This document shows positions 51,087-58,643 of a stretch of 58,643 bases of DNA, in pieces. The stretch spans positions 1-58,643 of the forward strand of contig JAXHVO010000082.1 in assembly GCA_034189135.1 (NCBI GenBank). The letters are read 5' to 3'. Origin of the DNA: Thermodesulfobacteriota bacterium. Its GTDB lineage: Bacteria > Desulfobacterota > Desulfobacteria > Desulfobacterales > JAUWMJ01. The notes under the pieces are model-generated. The model was not told the origin of the DNA. It was given only the letters and a program-made list of their open reading frames with translations, and made no database searches. The stretch's first letter is position 1. Each line of letters begins with the position of its first letter. Both the position numbers and the translations under genes were made by a program.

Positions 51087-52754
51087 TCAGGCAACGTACG
51101 CATTGTTGCTCATTTCCGATTTTTTTTCAACCCCGTCAATATTTTTTCCTTGTAGATACTTTCCAGCGATACATAATGCCGACATTGTTTCAACTGCTTC
51201 GATCAATTCAGGCAGGGAAATATCATGGTTAAATTCGCCAAGGTGGGGACCGCTCATGATGATGATATCTTTTTCTCCCTTTTGAAAATCATTGATTTCT
51301 TCATCAGAGTAGTTTCTATTTTTTAAAAACCGCTTAAATTCCGTATCCGTCATTTCCTCTTGATCAGCAACTCTGAATATTTCTTCCATATGACGATCAA
51401 CTCCCATCTCTTCAATCATTCTCAAACTAAGTTCGTCGACGTTAAGAGGAAGCTCGCCGGTAAAATTTGTTTTTGTAAAAGCATGAAAATAATTTAAAAA
51501 TATGCCCTGGATCAATTTTTTTAATAACGGTTTGGTGAAGAGATCACGGGTGTCAATGGGTTTACCGTTTTTATCGAAACCGATTCGGTTGATATCCTTT
51601 ATGCGGAAATAACTGCCGGTTACCAGCAGCAGGCTTAGAAAATGATTGCCAATATGACGATAAATGTTATAGCCATTTAACGAAACGAAGTGTTCAAAAT
51701 CCCTGATGCCTGTAAGGCCAAAATTGGGAAACAGGCAAGACTCCAGCCACCGGTCGAGTCTTCCAGCCCGAAACCATTCATAAACGCCCCGATCCCTCCT
51801 TCGGTTCCTTTGAACCCTGTTGTGGAAAAGCGGGATGGGCGCATAATGGATAATCCCTGTGGAAGTTAACTCGCCCAAAAGCCAGGCATTGCGGAAGATC
51901 ACCTCTTTGAACCGGTTTTCAGTGAGTTGTTTTCCCTTGTTGAAATCGTTCGGATAGCTAAAATAGTCTTTGTGGGCAACAAAGCCTATGGCATATCCTT
52001 TCCGGTGAAAATCGATCTTTTCAGGTAATTTTGCAGGCAGATTTTTTATTCTGATGACATGGGAATTTTTAAACTTCATAGCCCGGGGGATCTTAAACTT
52101 AAGGGGGAAAGAATAATTTGCCAGATGAAGATGTTCCATCCAGAGGGATTCTTGGAGGAGGTCCTGGGGAGTGTCCTTATTTCTGGCAAATTTGAGTACG
52201 AGCATCCGGTTGGCACTATCAAGCGGAATGGCAAGACTTCTGCCGAAAAAGACAGGCGGCATACCATTGGTGGAATGATTGTTCGATATTTCCTGCCAGT
52301 TCACAAGTGGTATGCGCTTAATATCGGCATCCCTTAAGCTGGGTCCGCTGATATTCAAAGGAAAAGCTCCCAGGGTTTCAGCACAAGCCCTGTGCGCATA
52401 TCCGGTGGTTGTTTTCAGGACATTTTTTATGGCGGAAAGAGCCATTTCGGCCAGGTATTTTGTATCGGAATGGATGATAATAGATCCAAGCGTTTCAGCC
52501 GCCTGTCGGAAAATAAAAAGGCCCTGTCGCTGTCCTGAATATTGAGGATCTTTCAGAAGGTCGTGTACGGTTGCAATGGTTTCCGGGTCAATTACGTCGG
52601 GATTGCTTTGGGAAAGGCTCTGCAGGTGGTACACTGCAAAATATTTTGTATAGTAATCGCTGACTTTATCTTTAATTTCTTTTTCCGAAAGCGCCTTTAG
52701 ACGTTTAACATTGCTAATTTTTATATGTGTTGCAGAAACGTCGGAGCTGTTCAT
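51087..52754 (-). CDS. Kinase-fold-like protein, possible SidJ-related pseudokinase
   Basis: A 555-residue cytoplasmic protein. Residues about 20-135 look like HEAT-type helices. Residues about 160-400 resemble a protein-kinase fold: RMLVLKFARNK with Lys188, then E202 or E207 in QESLWMEHL (VAIK/alpha-C pair), a catalytic-loop-like IIHYAPIPLFHN (303-312) and a DFG-like RDFEHF (D352). The HRD Asp is missing, so a pseudokinase. I recall 'SidJ-related pseudokinase' as a product name for proteins like this in Desulfobacterota. SidJ polyglutamylates host enzymes in Legionella, but that function cannot be carried over. The gene is next to an IMPase-family gene with 3 nt between them. Confidence 0.45.
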   Translation of the reverse strand: MNSSDVSATHIKISNVKRLKALSEKEIKDKVSDYYTKYFAVYHLQSLSQSNPDVIDPETIATVHDLLKDPQYSGQRQGLFIFRQAAETLGSIIIHSDTKYLAEMALSAIKNVLKTTTGYAHRACAETLGAFPLNISGPSLRDADIKRIPLVNWQEISNNHSTNGMPPVFFGRSLAIPLDSANRMLVLKFARNKDTPQDLLQESLWMEHLHLANYSFPLKFKIPRAMKFKNSHVIRIKNLPAKLPEKIDFHRKGYAIGFVAHKDYFSYPNDFNKGKQLTENRFKEVIFRNAWLLGELTSTGIIHYAPIPLFHNRVQRNRRRDRGVYEWFRAGRLDRWLESCLFPNFGLTGIRDFEHFVSLNGYNIYRHIGNHFLSLLLVTGSYFRIKDINRIGFDKNGKPIDTRDLFTKPLLKKLIQGIFLNYFHAFTKTNFTGELPLNVDELSLRMIEEMGVDRHMEEIFRVADQEEMTDTEFKRFLKNRNYSDEEINDFQKGEKDIIIMSGPHLGEFNHDISLPELIEAVETMSALCIAGKYLQGKNIDGVEKKSEMSNNAYVA

Positions 52755-52757
52755 ATT

Positions 52758-53555
52758 TCAGGAAATTTTTTGAAGATAATCCTTAAGTTGCGAAAAATTG
52801 TCCGGGTTGCCGACCAGAAGATGTCCTTTAATTCTTTCTCCGTTTAAATGCTCGTTCAGGAAAAATTCACTTCCATCGGTTTTAAATATTTTTCCTCCGG
52901 CGGATTCAATAATCACACGGGTAGCAGCAAGATCCTGGAAGGACTCATTGGTAATCACAGCCGCATCGGCACGGCCCATGGCAATATAACAAACATGAGC
53001 ACTTGTGCATCCTAACGCTCTCATTTTGCCAGGGAAATTGGAGTTGTAATGATTGTGAAATCTTGAGTAAGTTAAAAGAAGGCTTTCGTCATTAAAAGCC
53101 TCCGAAGTTGAAATGTGTATCTTTTCGCTTCCCTGGAAAGCCTCTTTGCCGGCCTGGGCATGAAAAAGGTCACCGGTGGCAGGCATATAGAATGCACCGA
53201 AGACCGGCCAGAAATTTTCAATAAGCGCCAGCGACATTCCCCAAATGGGGATTCCCGCCTGAAAGTTGGCAACCCCATCTATGGGGTCAAAGATCCATAA
53301 ATACCTGTTTTCTTCATGGGAGTAATCGGTAAGTTCCAGGTTATCCTTGAACACCAGATGCTCAGGGAAATGAGAATGGAGCTGATCGGAAAAAGATTCG
53401 GTCAGGCTGATTTCGGCCTCTGTAACAAGGTTCTCATCGAATTTAATATGGGGCTTACCTCTGCCGTAATAAGAAAGCGCTTTTTCCCCTAAATTATTAA
53501 TCACATCCATTGCAAACATCGTTAAGTCTTTTATCCCATGATTTTTTTTCGCCAC
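52758..53555 (-). CDS. Inositol-monophosphatase-family protein
   Basis: A 265-residue protein of the IMPase/CysQ/FBPase superfamily, which removes phosphate from sugar or nucleotide monophosphates with two or three Mg2+. It has the main metal motif WIFDPIDGVANF (D-P-I-D-G-x-x-N-F). The second motif (usually W-D) reads ESFQDLAATR, with Gln in place of Trp. The first metal Glu, normally in an E-E-S motif, appears as FKDNLEL, so metal binding may be altered. A good ribosome site AAAGGAGG precedes the ATG. It forms a pair with the kinase-like gene downstream. Confidence 0.72.
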   Translation of the reverse strand: MAKKNHGIKDLTMFAMDVINNLGEKALSYYGRGKPHIKFDENLVTEAEISLTESFSDQLHSHFPEHLVFKDNLELTDYSHEENRYLWIFDPIDGVANFQAGIPIWGMSLALIENFWPVFGAFYMPATGDLFHAQAGKEAFQGSEKIHISTSEAFNDESLLLTYSRFHNHYNSNFPGKMRALGCTSAHVCYIAMGRADAAVITNESFQDLAATRVIIESAGGKIFKTDGSEFFLNEHLNGERIKGHLLVGNPDNFSQLKDYLQKIS

Positions 53556-53615
53556 CAGTTACCTCCTTTTTTTAAGTGTTTAGCTAGAAGGTGGAAGGCT
53601 GAGGGATGAAATATA

Positions 53616-53851
53616 TCAATCATCTCGCAACGCTCGAATTAAACCATTCAAGACCTTCTTTGTTTCGACAATCTTTGCTTCAAGCAGAGATGAATCTTGA
53701 TTGTGAAAGAATTCTAAACGTTTGGACAAACTTAGCTGATAGTGCAGTTACCTCAATGAATCGATTTAGGAAACTCTGTGGTCATCTGACAAACCATCAT
53801 TACCACCTCGTCGGCCAACACAAATGCCTTAAGTTTTGTGTGATCGCGCAT
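53616..53851 (-). pseudogene. Decayed four-helix-bundle (S23/IVP-type) gene
   Basis: The minus strand opens with ATG 53851 and reads MRDHTKLKAFVLADEVVMMV and CQMTTEFPKSIH before a stop. This is the typical start of the 110-130-residue four-helix-bundle protein family often found as 23S intervening-sequence proteins. In another frame the end is intact: LLEAKIVETKKVLNGLIRAL then RDD and a stop at 53616-53618. The total length is 236 nt, not a multiple of 3 and about 130 nt short, so there is an internal deletion and a frameshift. The plus-strand open frame in the same place is a shadow. Confidence 0.7.
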
Positions 53852-53902
53852 GATTTGTCCCTAAAAGCTTTCTCCCTCTACTTTCCACCTTCAAACTTTT
53901 AC

Positions 53903-54838
53903 CTACAATCTAATCATCTGCAAAACACCGACAATTGAAACCCATTCTTCCCGTTTAACTATTTCTTTAATTTTAAAACCGGATGCAACCATCTTTTTAA
54001 TCACCTTGTCTTTGTTTTTTTCTATTATGCCTGAACAGATAAAGACACTTCTCTTTTTAAGAACACGTTTTATACTTTCCAGTAAAATCAATATGGTTTC
54101 TGTTAAAATGTTGGCAGCAACAAAATCAAATCTTTCAGTTACGTTATCGGTAAGAGTTCCGGGCATTAGTTTGAAATGTTTATTTTCTATTCCATTAAGT
54201 ATTAGATTCTTTTCAGCAATGTCTATGGCAAGTTCATCATTATCTATACCGCAGACCTTCCGGGCGCCGAGCTTTGCTGCCACGATCATCAGTATGCCGG
54301 AACCGGTTCCGATATCTAAAAAGGTATCACCTTGTTTGATATATTTTTCTATCATCGAGATGCATAAGGCTGTGGTGGGGTGGGTGCCTGTTCCGAAAGC
54401 CATGCCCGGATCAATTTCAATGATAAGGTCATCCGGATTGGCATCATAGTCCTGCCATGAAGGTTTGATCACTATTTTCTGGGTGATTTTGAGCGGGTGG
54501 AAAAATTCTTTCCATGATTCAGACCAGTCCTGTTCGTCTATTGTACGGCAGATACTTTTGGATAATATCCCCCATTCCTTTTCAAGTGCGGATAGCTTTT
54601 CTTTTATAATTTTCAGATGTTTTTGGCTCTGTTTATCTTCCGGGATATAACCGGTGACTGAAATATCACCCGGACTGATTTTATCTTTATTTCCCCGTTG
54701 TTCAGCCGGTTTAATGTCAGGGTCTCCAACAACCACCCCTTTAAGCCCTAACTCATAAAATATGTTTGAAATAAGATCCGTGGCTAATTCTTTGGCAGGA
54801 CAAGCAAAAATTACTTTTACTTCGATCCATTTCATCAT
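53903..54838 (-). CDS. prmA: Ribosomal protein L11 methyltransferase
   Basis: A 312-residue SAM-dependent methyltransferase. The N-terminus MMKWIEVKVIFACPAKEL is the PrmA substrate-recognition domain. The SAM motif is DTFLDIGTGSGILMIVAAKLGA, here partly given (IGTGSGIL), and it is followed by CGIDNDELAIDIAEKN. The PrmA-specific EIDPGMAFGTGTHPTT is clear (EIDPGMAFGTGTHP). It trimethylates L11 in the ribosome. The start is ATG 54838, the first of two; a TTG 33 nt upstream would add residues with no ribosome site. Confidence 0.9.
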   Translation of the reverse strand: MMKWIEVKVIFACPAKELATDLISNIFYELGLKGVVVGDPDIKPAEQRGNKDKISPGDISVTGYIPEDKQSQKHLKIIKEKLSALEKEWGILSKSICRTIDEQDWSESWKEFFHPLKITQKIVIKPSWQDYDANPDDLIIEIDPGMAFGTGTHPTTALCISMIEKYIKQGDTFLDIGTGSGILMIVAAKLGARKVCGIDNDELAIDIAEKNLILNGIENKHFKLMPGTLTDNVTERFDFVAANILTETILILLESIKRVLKKRSVFICSGIIEKNKDKVIKKMVASGFKIKEIVKREEWVSIVGVLQMIRL

Positions 54839-54887
54839 TGAATTCTTATGAATGATTAGGCTGGATACCAATAAAAAATCATATATA

Positions 54888-56990
54888 TTAAGTAAATCTC
54901 AACAGGCGATCAACATAACTGAAATACTCGTCTGAATTTTGTGTTCTTGAGATCCACAGATTATAAATTTTTTCAAAGGGAATTGCCTTTTGCTCCGCAT
55001 ATACAGCAGGAAAGAGAAGTATGGATACATTTTCTTGCCCTGTCTTTTCTGAAACCAATGAAAGCATCCAATAAAGCACTCCCCGGGAAAGCTCATCATT
55101 ATCTAAAACAATCACTTTGGTGCCATTAGTAAGATCAGACAGATTTAAACCGATATCTGATATGTTTACCAGGACAATGGCTTTGAGCATTTTGTTCATC
55201 TTTAATGAAAACAAGTATTTTTTCCTCTTAAAACCGTACCTTTGATATTCTTTTACGAGCTCATCAAGATCATCCATTTCCGGCTCAAGGTCTAACGCAG
55301 ACAACATGAGCCCTCCGGATTCGTGTTCGTAAAATTTTTCCAGTTCCACAAGGTCTTCACGCCGGGTCTCGGTCAATTCCCACTGTCCTGATACCTCATG
55401 TTTAATACTAGGTGTGTTTTCAAAATGAAAATAGGCAAAAGCATCTACTGAACATTTTTTTGGATTTTTTATATTCTTGGCAGCTCCTCCAAAAACCCGG
55501 TTAGCAAATTTATTATCGGGTCTGAAATAGCCTATAAGAAAACTCATATGGAGAGAATAAAGCCTGTGACAGTTATAAGCAAAATCTCCGAGCTGGTTCA
55601 ATACAATAAGTCCCGCCCTGTTCAGAGCTGCTTTCCTGGCCGCATGGTGGTGAATCAACCATGTGTTGCTATAAAAACGTACCAGAGCCATATGGCCAAG
55701 AATGCGGCCCTTGTCCTGATATATGAAATGTCGGGCAATGTTTTGATTTTGGGTGTAAAGTTTTTCGTAGGTATCTTTGATTTTCGCTTTATTTTTTTGA
55801 ATAAATTCATATTTGTTTGGATAAATAAAACCGGTTTCAAAAAAGAAGTCCCACAAATCATCCATGTCCACCCTGTTGCAAACATATGCATTGCTTTCTT
55901 TTTCATGATGCAAAATAGATAAAAGTTTCATGTTGTCTTCAAGTCGCATGTCTAGTACAGCAATGCCGCATTTGACCCGTATACCTCTTTCGTCTCCGCA
56001 GGAGATTTGTCTATATAAAACCTGGGCTTTACATTTGATCGATGACTTGTCTGCAAAGTTAAGCTCCACTTCAGGGATGATCATTCCGGGTAAAAGCACA
56101 GCCATATTCTCTTTTTCCTCAGCTGAAAAACCGGACCCCGATATATCAGTGGCTTTTAATCTGACCAGTTTTTTGGTAAAAGGATGCCTGAAGACAATAT
56201 CAGGTGAAGGCATAATTTTCTGTCTTTTGCTGCGGTGATCTTTCTGCTGATATCTTTGTATCTGGCGCTCCAAAGGTTCAAGAATATATTGTCTCGTTTT
56301 ACGCCCTCCGGTGCTTTTAATTATATTACATTCCCCACCGTATAATGTTTCACTCTCGTCGGATAAGATAATATTCACTTTAAGACTCTTATCAAGCCAC
56401 TGAAAGGTCTGGGGAGGTACTGCTGTGAGTTCGACACAGAAAGACACAGCGTTGAAATCTATGAGGATCCCATAAAAAAATGAACTGTTCTGGATGAACT
56501 GAACATTTATCCCTTCACATGAATGTCTGGCAACTTTTCGATAACTGATTTCATAACATGTTTCAGGCAGTATAAAACTTATTCCCTTATTATTCATGCC
56601 GGACACTTCCGGTGTCACTGAAATAAGTTTAGTACCGTCTACTAGCGAAAAGTCTTTGAATTTATAGGAGTGTATTTTATTATCAATTCCATCTGTTTCC
56701 ACCCAAACACAGTCCAACTGATTTCCAGAGCAGGGTTTTGGCATGGCGTGAAGGGAAATAGACAGATCATATTTTATGTGTTTAAAATTAATAAGGATGG
56801 TGCTATCTTGAAAGTTGATGAAGTTGAGTTTATTAATCAGGTATTCTTTAGTAAGCTGTTTGCCTGTTCCAATATTGCTTGCTTCAGCTGCTTGCGGGGT
56901 GGCTTGGAAAATTTCTTCCTTTTCTTGTAAAGTGATATCCGTGTTTGCATTGAGAATCTGAACGTTTTTTTTGCGAGGTCTTTCAGCCAT
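54888..56990 (-). CDS. PilZ-domain protein with an acetyltransferase-like C-terminal half
   Basis: A 700-residue cytoplasmic protein. A degenerate PilZ-like region lies at about 150-250 (RKVARHSCEG then ILIDFNAVSF), followed by a better PilZ domain at about 250-375 (R-x3-R in QKDHRSKRQK, then ATDISGSGFSAEE, that is D-x-S-x-x-G). From about 385 to the end the fold looks like a GNAT/acyltransferase: GRILGHMALVRFYSNTWLIH with HHAARKAALNRAGLIVLNQL. This is the type of layout in which c-di-GMP would control an acyltransferase. The upstream gene is separate, and prmA follows 49 nt later. No signal peptide. Confidence 0.65.
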   Translation of the reverse strand: MAERPRKKNVQILNANTDITLQEKEEIFQATPQAAEASNIGTGKQLTKEYLINKLNFINFQDSTILINFKHIKYDLSISLHAMPKPCSGNQLDCVWVETDGIDNKIHSYKFKDFSLVDGTKLISVTPEVSGMNNKGISFILPETCYEISYRKVARHSCEGINVQFIQNSSFFYGILIDFNAVSFCVELTAVPPQTFQWLDKSLKVNIILSDESETLYGGECNIIKSTGGRKTRQYILEPLERQIQRYQQKDHRSKRQKIMPSPDIVFRHPFTKKLVRLKATDISGSGFSAEEKENMAVLLPGMIIPEVELNFADKSSIKCKAQVLYRQISCGDERGIRVKCGIAVLDMRLEDNMKLLSILHHEKESNAYVCNRVDMDDLWDFFFETGFIYPNKYEFIQKNKAKIKDTYEKLYTQNQNIARHFIYQDKGRILGHMALVRFYSNTWLIHHHAARKAALNRAGLIVLNQLGDFAYNCHRLYSLHMSFLIGYFRPDNKFANRVFGGAAKNIKNPKKCSVDAFAYFHFENTPSIKHEVSGQWELTETRREDLVELEKFYEHESGGLMLSALDLEPEMDDLDELVKEYQRYGFKRKKYLFSLKMNKMLKAIVLVNISDIGLNLSDLTNGTKVIVLDNDELSRGVLYWMLSLVSEKTGQENVSILLFPAVYAEQKAIPFEKIYNLWISRTQNSDEYFSYVDRLLRFT

Positions 56991-57159
56991 ATTTATCTTA
57001 TACCTAAAAACAGAAAATAAGTATTGTCTAAGTAGATAAAAAGTAAATCATTATTTGTTTTTGCTATAACTCATAGGTTCAGCTTATAAATTATGACCGA
57101 CTTATGAAACGGAATATTTCATTATCAACCCCTTAAGGTATTTCATAAATTAAAATAAT

Positions 57160-58344
57160 TTATCTGTCAGGGTCCATACTATCAGGCATTCGGCACTGCA
57201 TACCGAAACCGATGTTCCAGTTTTCCTTCGGTATTAACTTAAAACCTCGAACAGTTTCCAGATAATATGGATAACTTAAATCCAATATCCCATTTTGGCC
57301 GAATTTCAGAATAGGATCAACCGGCTCTTTTTCCACCAAGTAGTCTCCAAAAGCGCCTTCCTGGGCTATAAGACTATCCCCTGCTGCGTAAGCTGGAATG
57401 AGAGCCGCTCGTGTTAATAGCGATGTTTCCCCAACATGACAACCAACTATCATAGGCCAGCCCAGTTTTTTCAATTCTTCAATCAGTCTGAGCGCCCTTA
57501 TAATCCCACCAACTCTTGAAACTTTAATATTTGCTATAAACTTTCCGGGGAGGTCTATGTAGTGTGATAAATCATTGAATGTGCAAAGACTTTCGTCCAG
57601 TATGACAGGTAATCCAGTGGCTAAACTGACCTTGCTTATATCTTCGGTATCATGGGAACCAACCATTTCTTCAATGGCAAATATTGGACAGTTCAATGCA
57701 TTTAAATAATTTATCGCTTCTTCTGAGCGTCCTGCCCAAAAGTTATTTGCGTCTAAACGAATACGCACATTCCGAACATTATGATGTTTACACAAGTCTT
57801 TAAGTGCTTTTAATCTCTCTCTATCTTTTTCCAGTGAACCATTTATCTTGATTTTAAAATCCGAAATTCCGCGGATAATATACTGTTCTGCCTGATTAGT
57901 AAATTTCCATTTCTGATCGTCACCTAAAACAGCGGTGTATCGACCGCGATACCTGCAACCTTTCATGCCGACCAATGTTTCAACACTGCAATTCTTCTCC
58001 CGGGAAAACAAATCCAGCAACGCCATTTCTATTGCACACCAGGCTGAGGGATACCGGTCTATTAGATTACTGTTTTTTTCTGTCCACCTTATTATATCCT
58101 CAAAAGTATTGAAATTGACTTTTCCGGATGAAAAATTTTCCCGTGCCCATCTGACGCTTGATTCCAGATCATCACCAGCCACATAAGATCTAGGACAACC
58201 TTCTCCGTACCCGGCAATTTCATTTCTTTCCGCCTTAACCCAGACGCTTTCCCCTTCATTTCTGGTTGCAGACGAATGACGGACTGTAGTTTTTAATTTT
58301 ACTCTAAGGGGTTGCACATCAATATGAATTGTATGGTCAGTCAT
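57160..58344 (-). CDS. Enolase-superfamily enzyme, dipeptide-epimerase-like
   Basis: A 394-residue enzyme of the mandelate racemase/muconate lactonizing group. It has the K-x-K base pair in DFKIKING, Mg ligands RLDANN, AIEEMV and ILDESL, and a second base Lys in IANIKVSRVGG. This arrangement fits L-Ala-D/L-Glu and other dipeptide epimerases. A link to the dipeptide ABC importer in the same window would be consistent, but they are 40 kb apart. AGGAAAAACCAT precedes the ATG. Specificity needs structural comparison. Confidence 0.8.
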   Translation of the reverse strand: MTDHTIHIDVQPLRVKLKTTVRHSSATRNEGESVWVKAERNEIAGYGEGCPRSYVAGDDLESSVRWARENFSSGKVNFNTFEDIIRWTEKNSNLIDRYPSAWCAIEMALLDLFSREKNCSVETLVGMKGCRYRGRYTAVLGDDQKWKFTNQAEQYIIRGISDFKIKINGSLEKDRERLKALKDLCKHHNVRNVRIRLDANNFWAGRSEEAINYLNALNCPIFAIEEMVGSHDTEDISKVSLATGLPVILDESLCTFNDLSHYIDLPGKFIANIKVSRVGGIIRALRLIEELKKLGWPMIVGCHVGETSLLTRAALIPAYAAGDSLIAQEGAFGDYLVEKEPVDPILKFGQNGILDLSYPYYLETVRGFKLIPKENWNIGFGMQCRMPDSMDPDR

Positions 58345-58643
58345 ATGGTTTTTCCTGTGGTTAATACAAGAAGTAGTCTAAACAACTTGTTTCAATTGCA
58401 TGGAGGTTTTCTATTTATCTTTATATCTAATTATGATAAAAGTCCATAAAATATTTTTCTCAATATTATTCTTAAGCTTTTTTCTATCAACTTGAAATAT
58501 TGTAATAAATCCATCCGCTTCTTATAGTTAGTGTCTGAACGACAATTGAAAACTGTTTGAATTTACGATGTAAAATCGCATAGAAGTAAAACGAAGATTT
58601 TCCAGAAAATGCATAATTTACTTGCATTGGCAACTCGTTAAAG
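58345..58643. other. Right-edge intergenic region
   Basis: A+T-rich. It holds the ribosome site of the dipeptide-epimerase-like gene and probably its promoter (TTGATA/AATATT-like pair near 58460-58495, weak). No gene or repeat was recognised. Confidence 0.35.

Noticed and set aside
53606..53938. Plus-strand open frame between IMPase and prmA
   Set aside because: It is the antisense of the decayed four-helix-bundle gene and runs into prmA on the other strand.
1..58643. CRISPR array, rRNA or tRNA genes
   Set aside because: No regularly spaced direct repeats and no tRNA or rRNA sequence were noticed by eye. A tRNAscan or Rfam search would be decisive.

Overview
This window looks like a chromosomal segment of an anaerobic Desulfobacterota (deltaproteobacterial, sulfate-reducer-like) bacterium. 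The reasoning is indirect. There is a ferredoxin-dependent 2-oxoacid oxidoreductase joined to heterodisulfide-reductase (Hdr) modules, a selenocysteine-containing HdrA, a 1,400-residue BcrAD/HgdC-type CoA-enzyme activase, many lipoproteins and PilZ/flagellar proteins, and moderate G+C. No rRNA, tRNA, CRISPR array or intact transposase was recognised.

Layout. 0-5.3 kb: start of a lipoprotein gene, a CNT nucleoside transporter, an alpha/beta hydrolase, a tiny YjfB-like motility protein and a CheX-CheX-FliN flagellar protein. 5.5-12.6 kb: a ribbon-helix-helix/PilZ protein with its own near-leaderless promoter and palindrome, then four exported proteins in a row (small lipoprotein, PEGA/TPR lipoprotein, TolB-like propeller, TPR protein). 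12.8-18.6 kb: a complete dipeptide-type ABC importer (binding protein, two permeases, two ATPases). 18.6-30.9 kb: one long minus-strand operon, korDABC, a 1,131-residue GltD/HdrA-like flavoprotein, mvhD, an HdrCB fusion, hdrA-mvhD with an in-frame UGA and a SECIS-like hairpin, and an ACT-ACT-nucleotidyltransferase. I infer a complex that couples 2-oxoacid oxidation, ferredoxin, NAD(P)H and a disulfide or other thiol acceptor.

31-41.98 kb: a stand-alone CULT (cereblon thalidomide-binding-type) domain protein, a VOC protein, a YafK-type L,D-transpeptidase homologue, two small proteins, the giant activase overlapping a glycosyltransferase, a nucleotidyltransferase and an exported metallo-beta-lactamase-fold protein. 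42.0-45.5 kb: an accessory patch with gene debris (a 67-nt copy of part of the glycosyltransferase and a receiver-domain tail), a class III aminotransferase, a TRL-like lipoprotein and a RelE-like toxin with an HTH-Panacea antitoxin. 45.6-58.4 kb, all minus strand: MFS transporter, membrane metallophosphoesterase, an unrecognised Cys-tailed protein, a class V aminotransferase, a histone-H1-like/HTH protein, a possible SidJ-like pseudokinase next to an inositol-monophosphatase-family protein, a decayed four-helix-bundle gene, PrmA, a PilZ protein with an acetyltransferase-like tail, and an enolase-superfamily dipeptide-epimerase-like enzyme.

The strongest observations are the UGA/SECIS that joins two apparent reading frames into one HdrA, the Kor-Hdr operon around it, the bacterial CULT protein with every zinc and tryptophan-cage position at the human cereblon spacing, the PilZ gene with a palindrome in its promoter, the Panacea toxin-antitoxin pair and the kinase-like/IMPase pair. 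All assignments come from reading translated sequence by eye. No database search was run.
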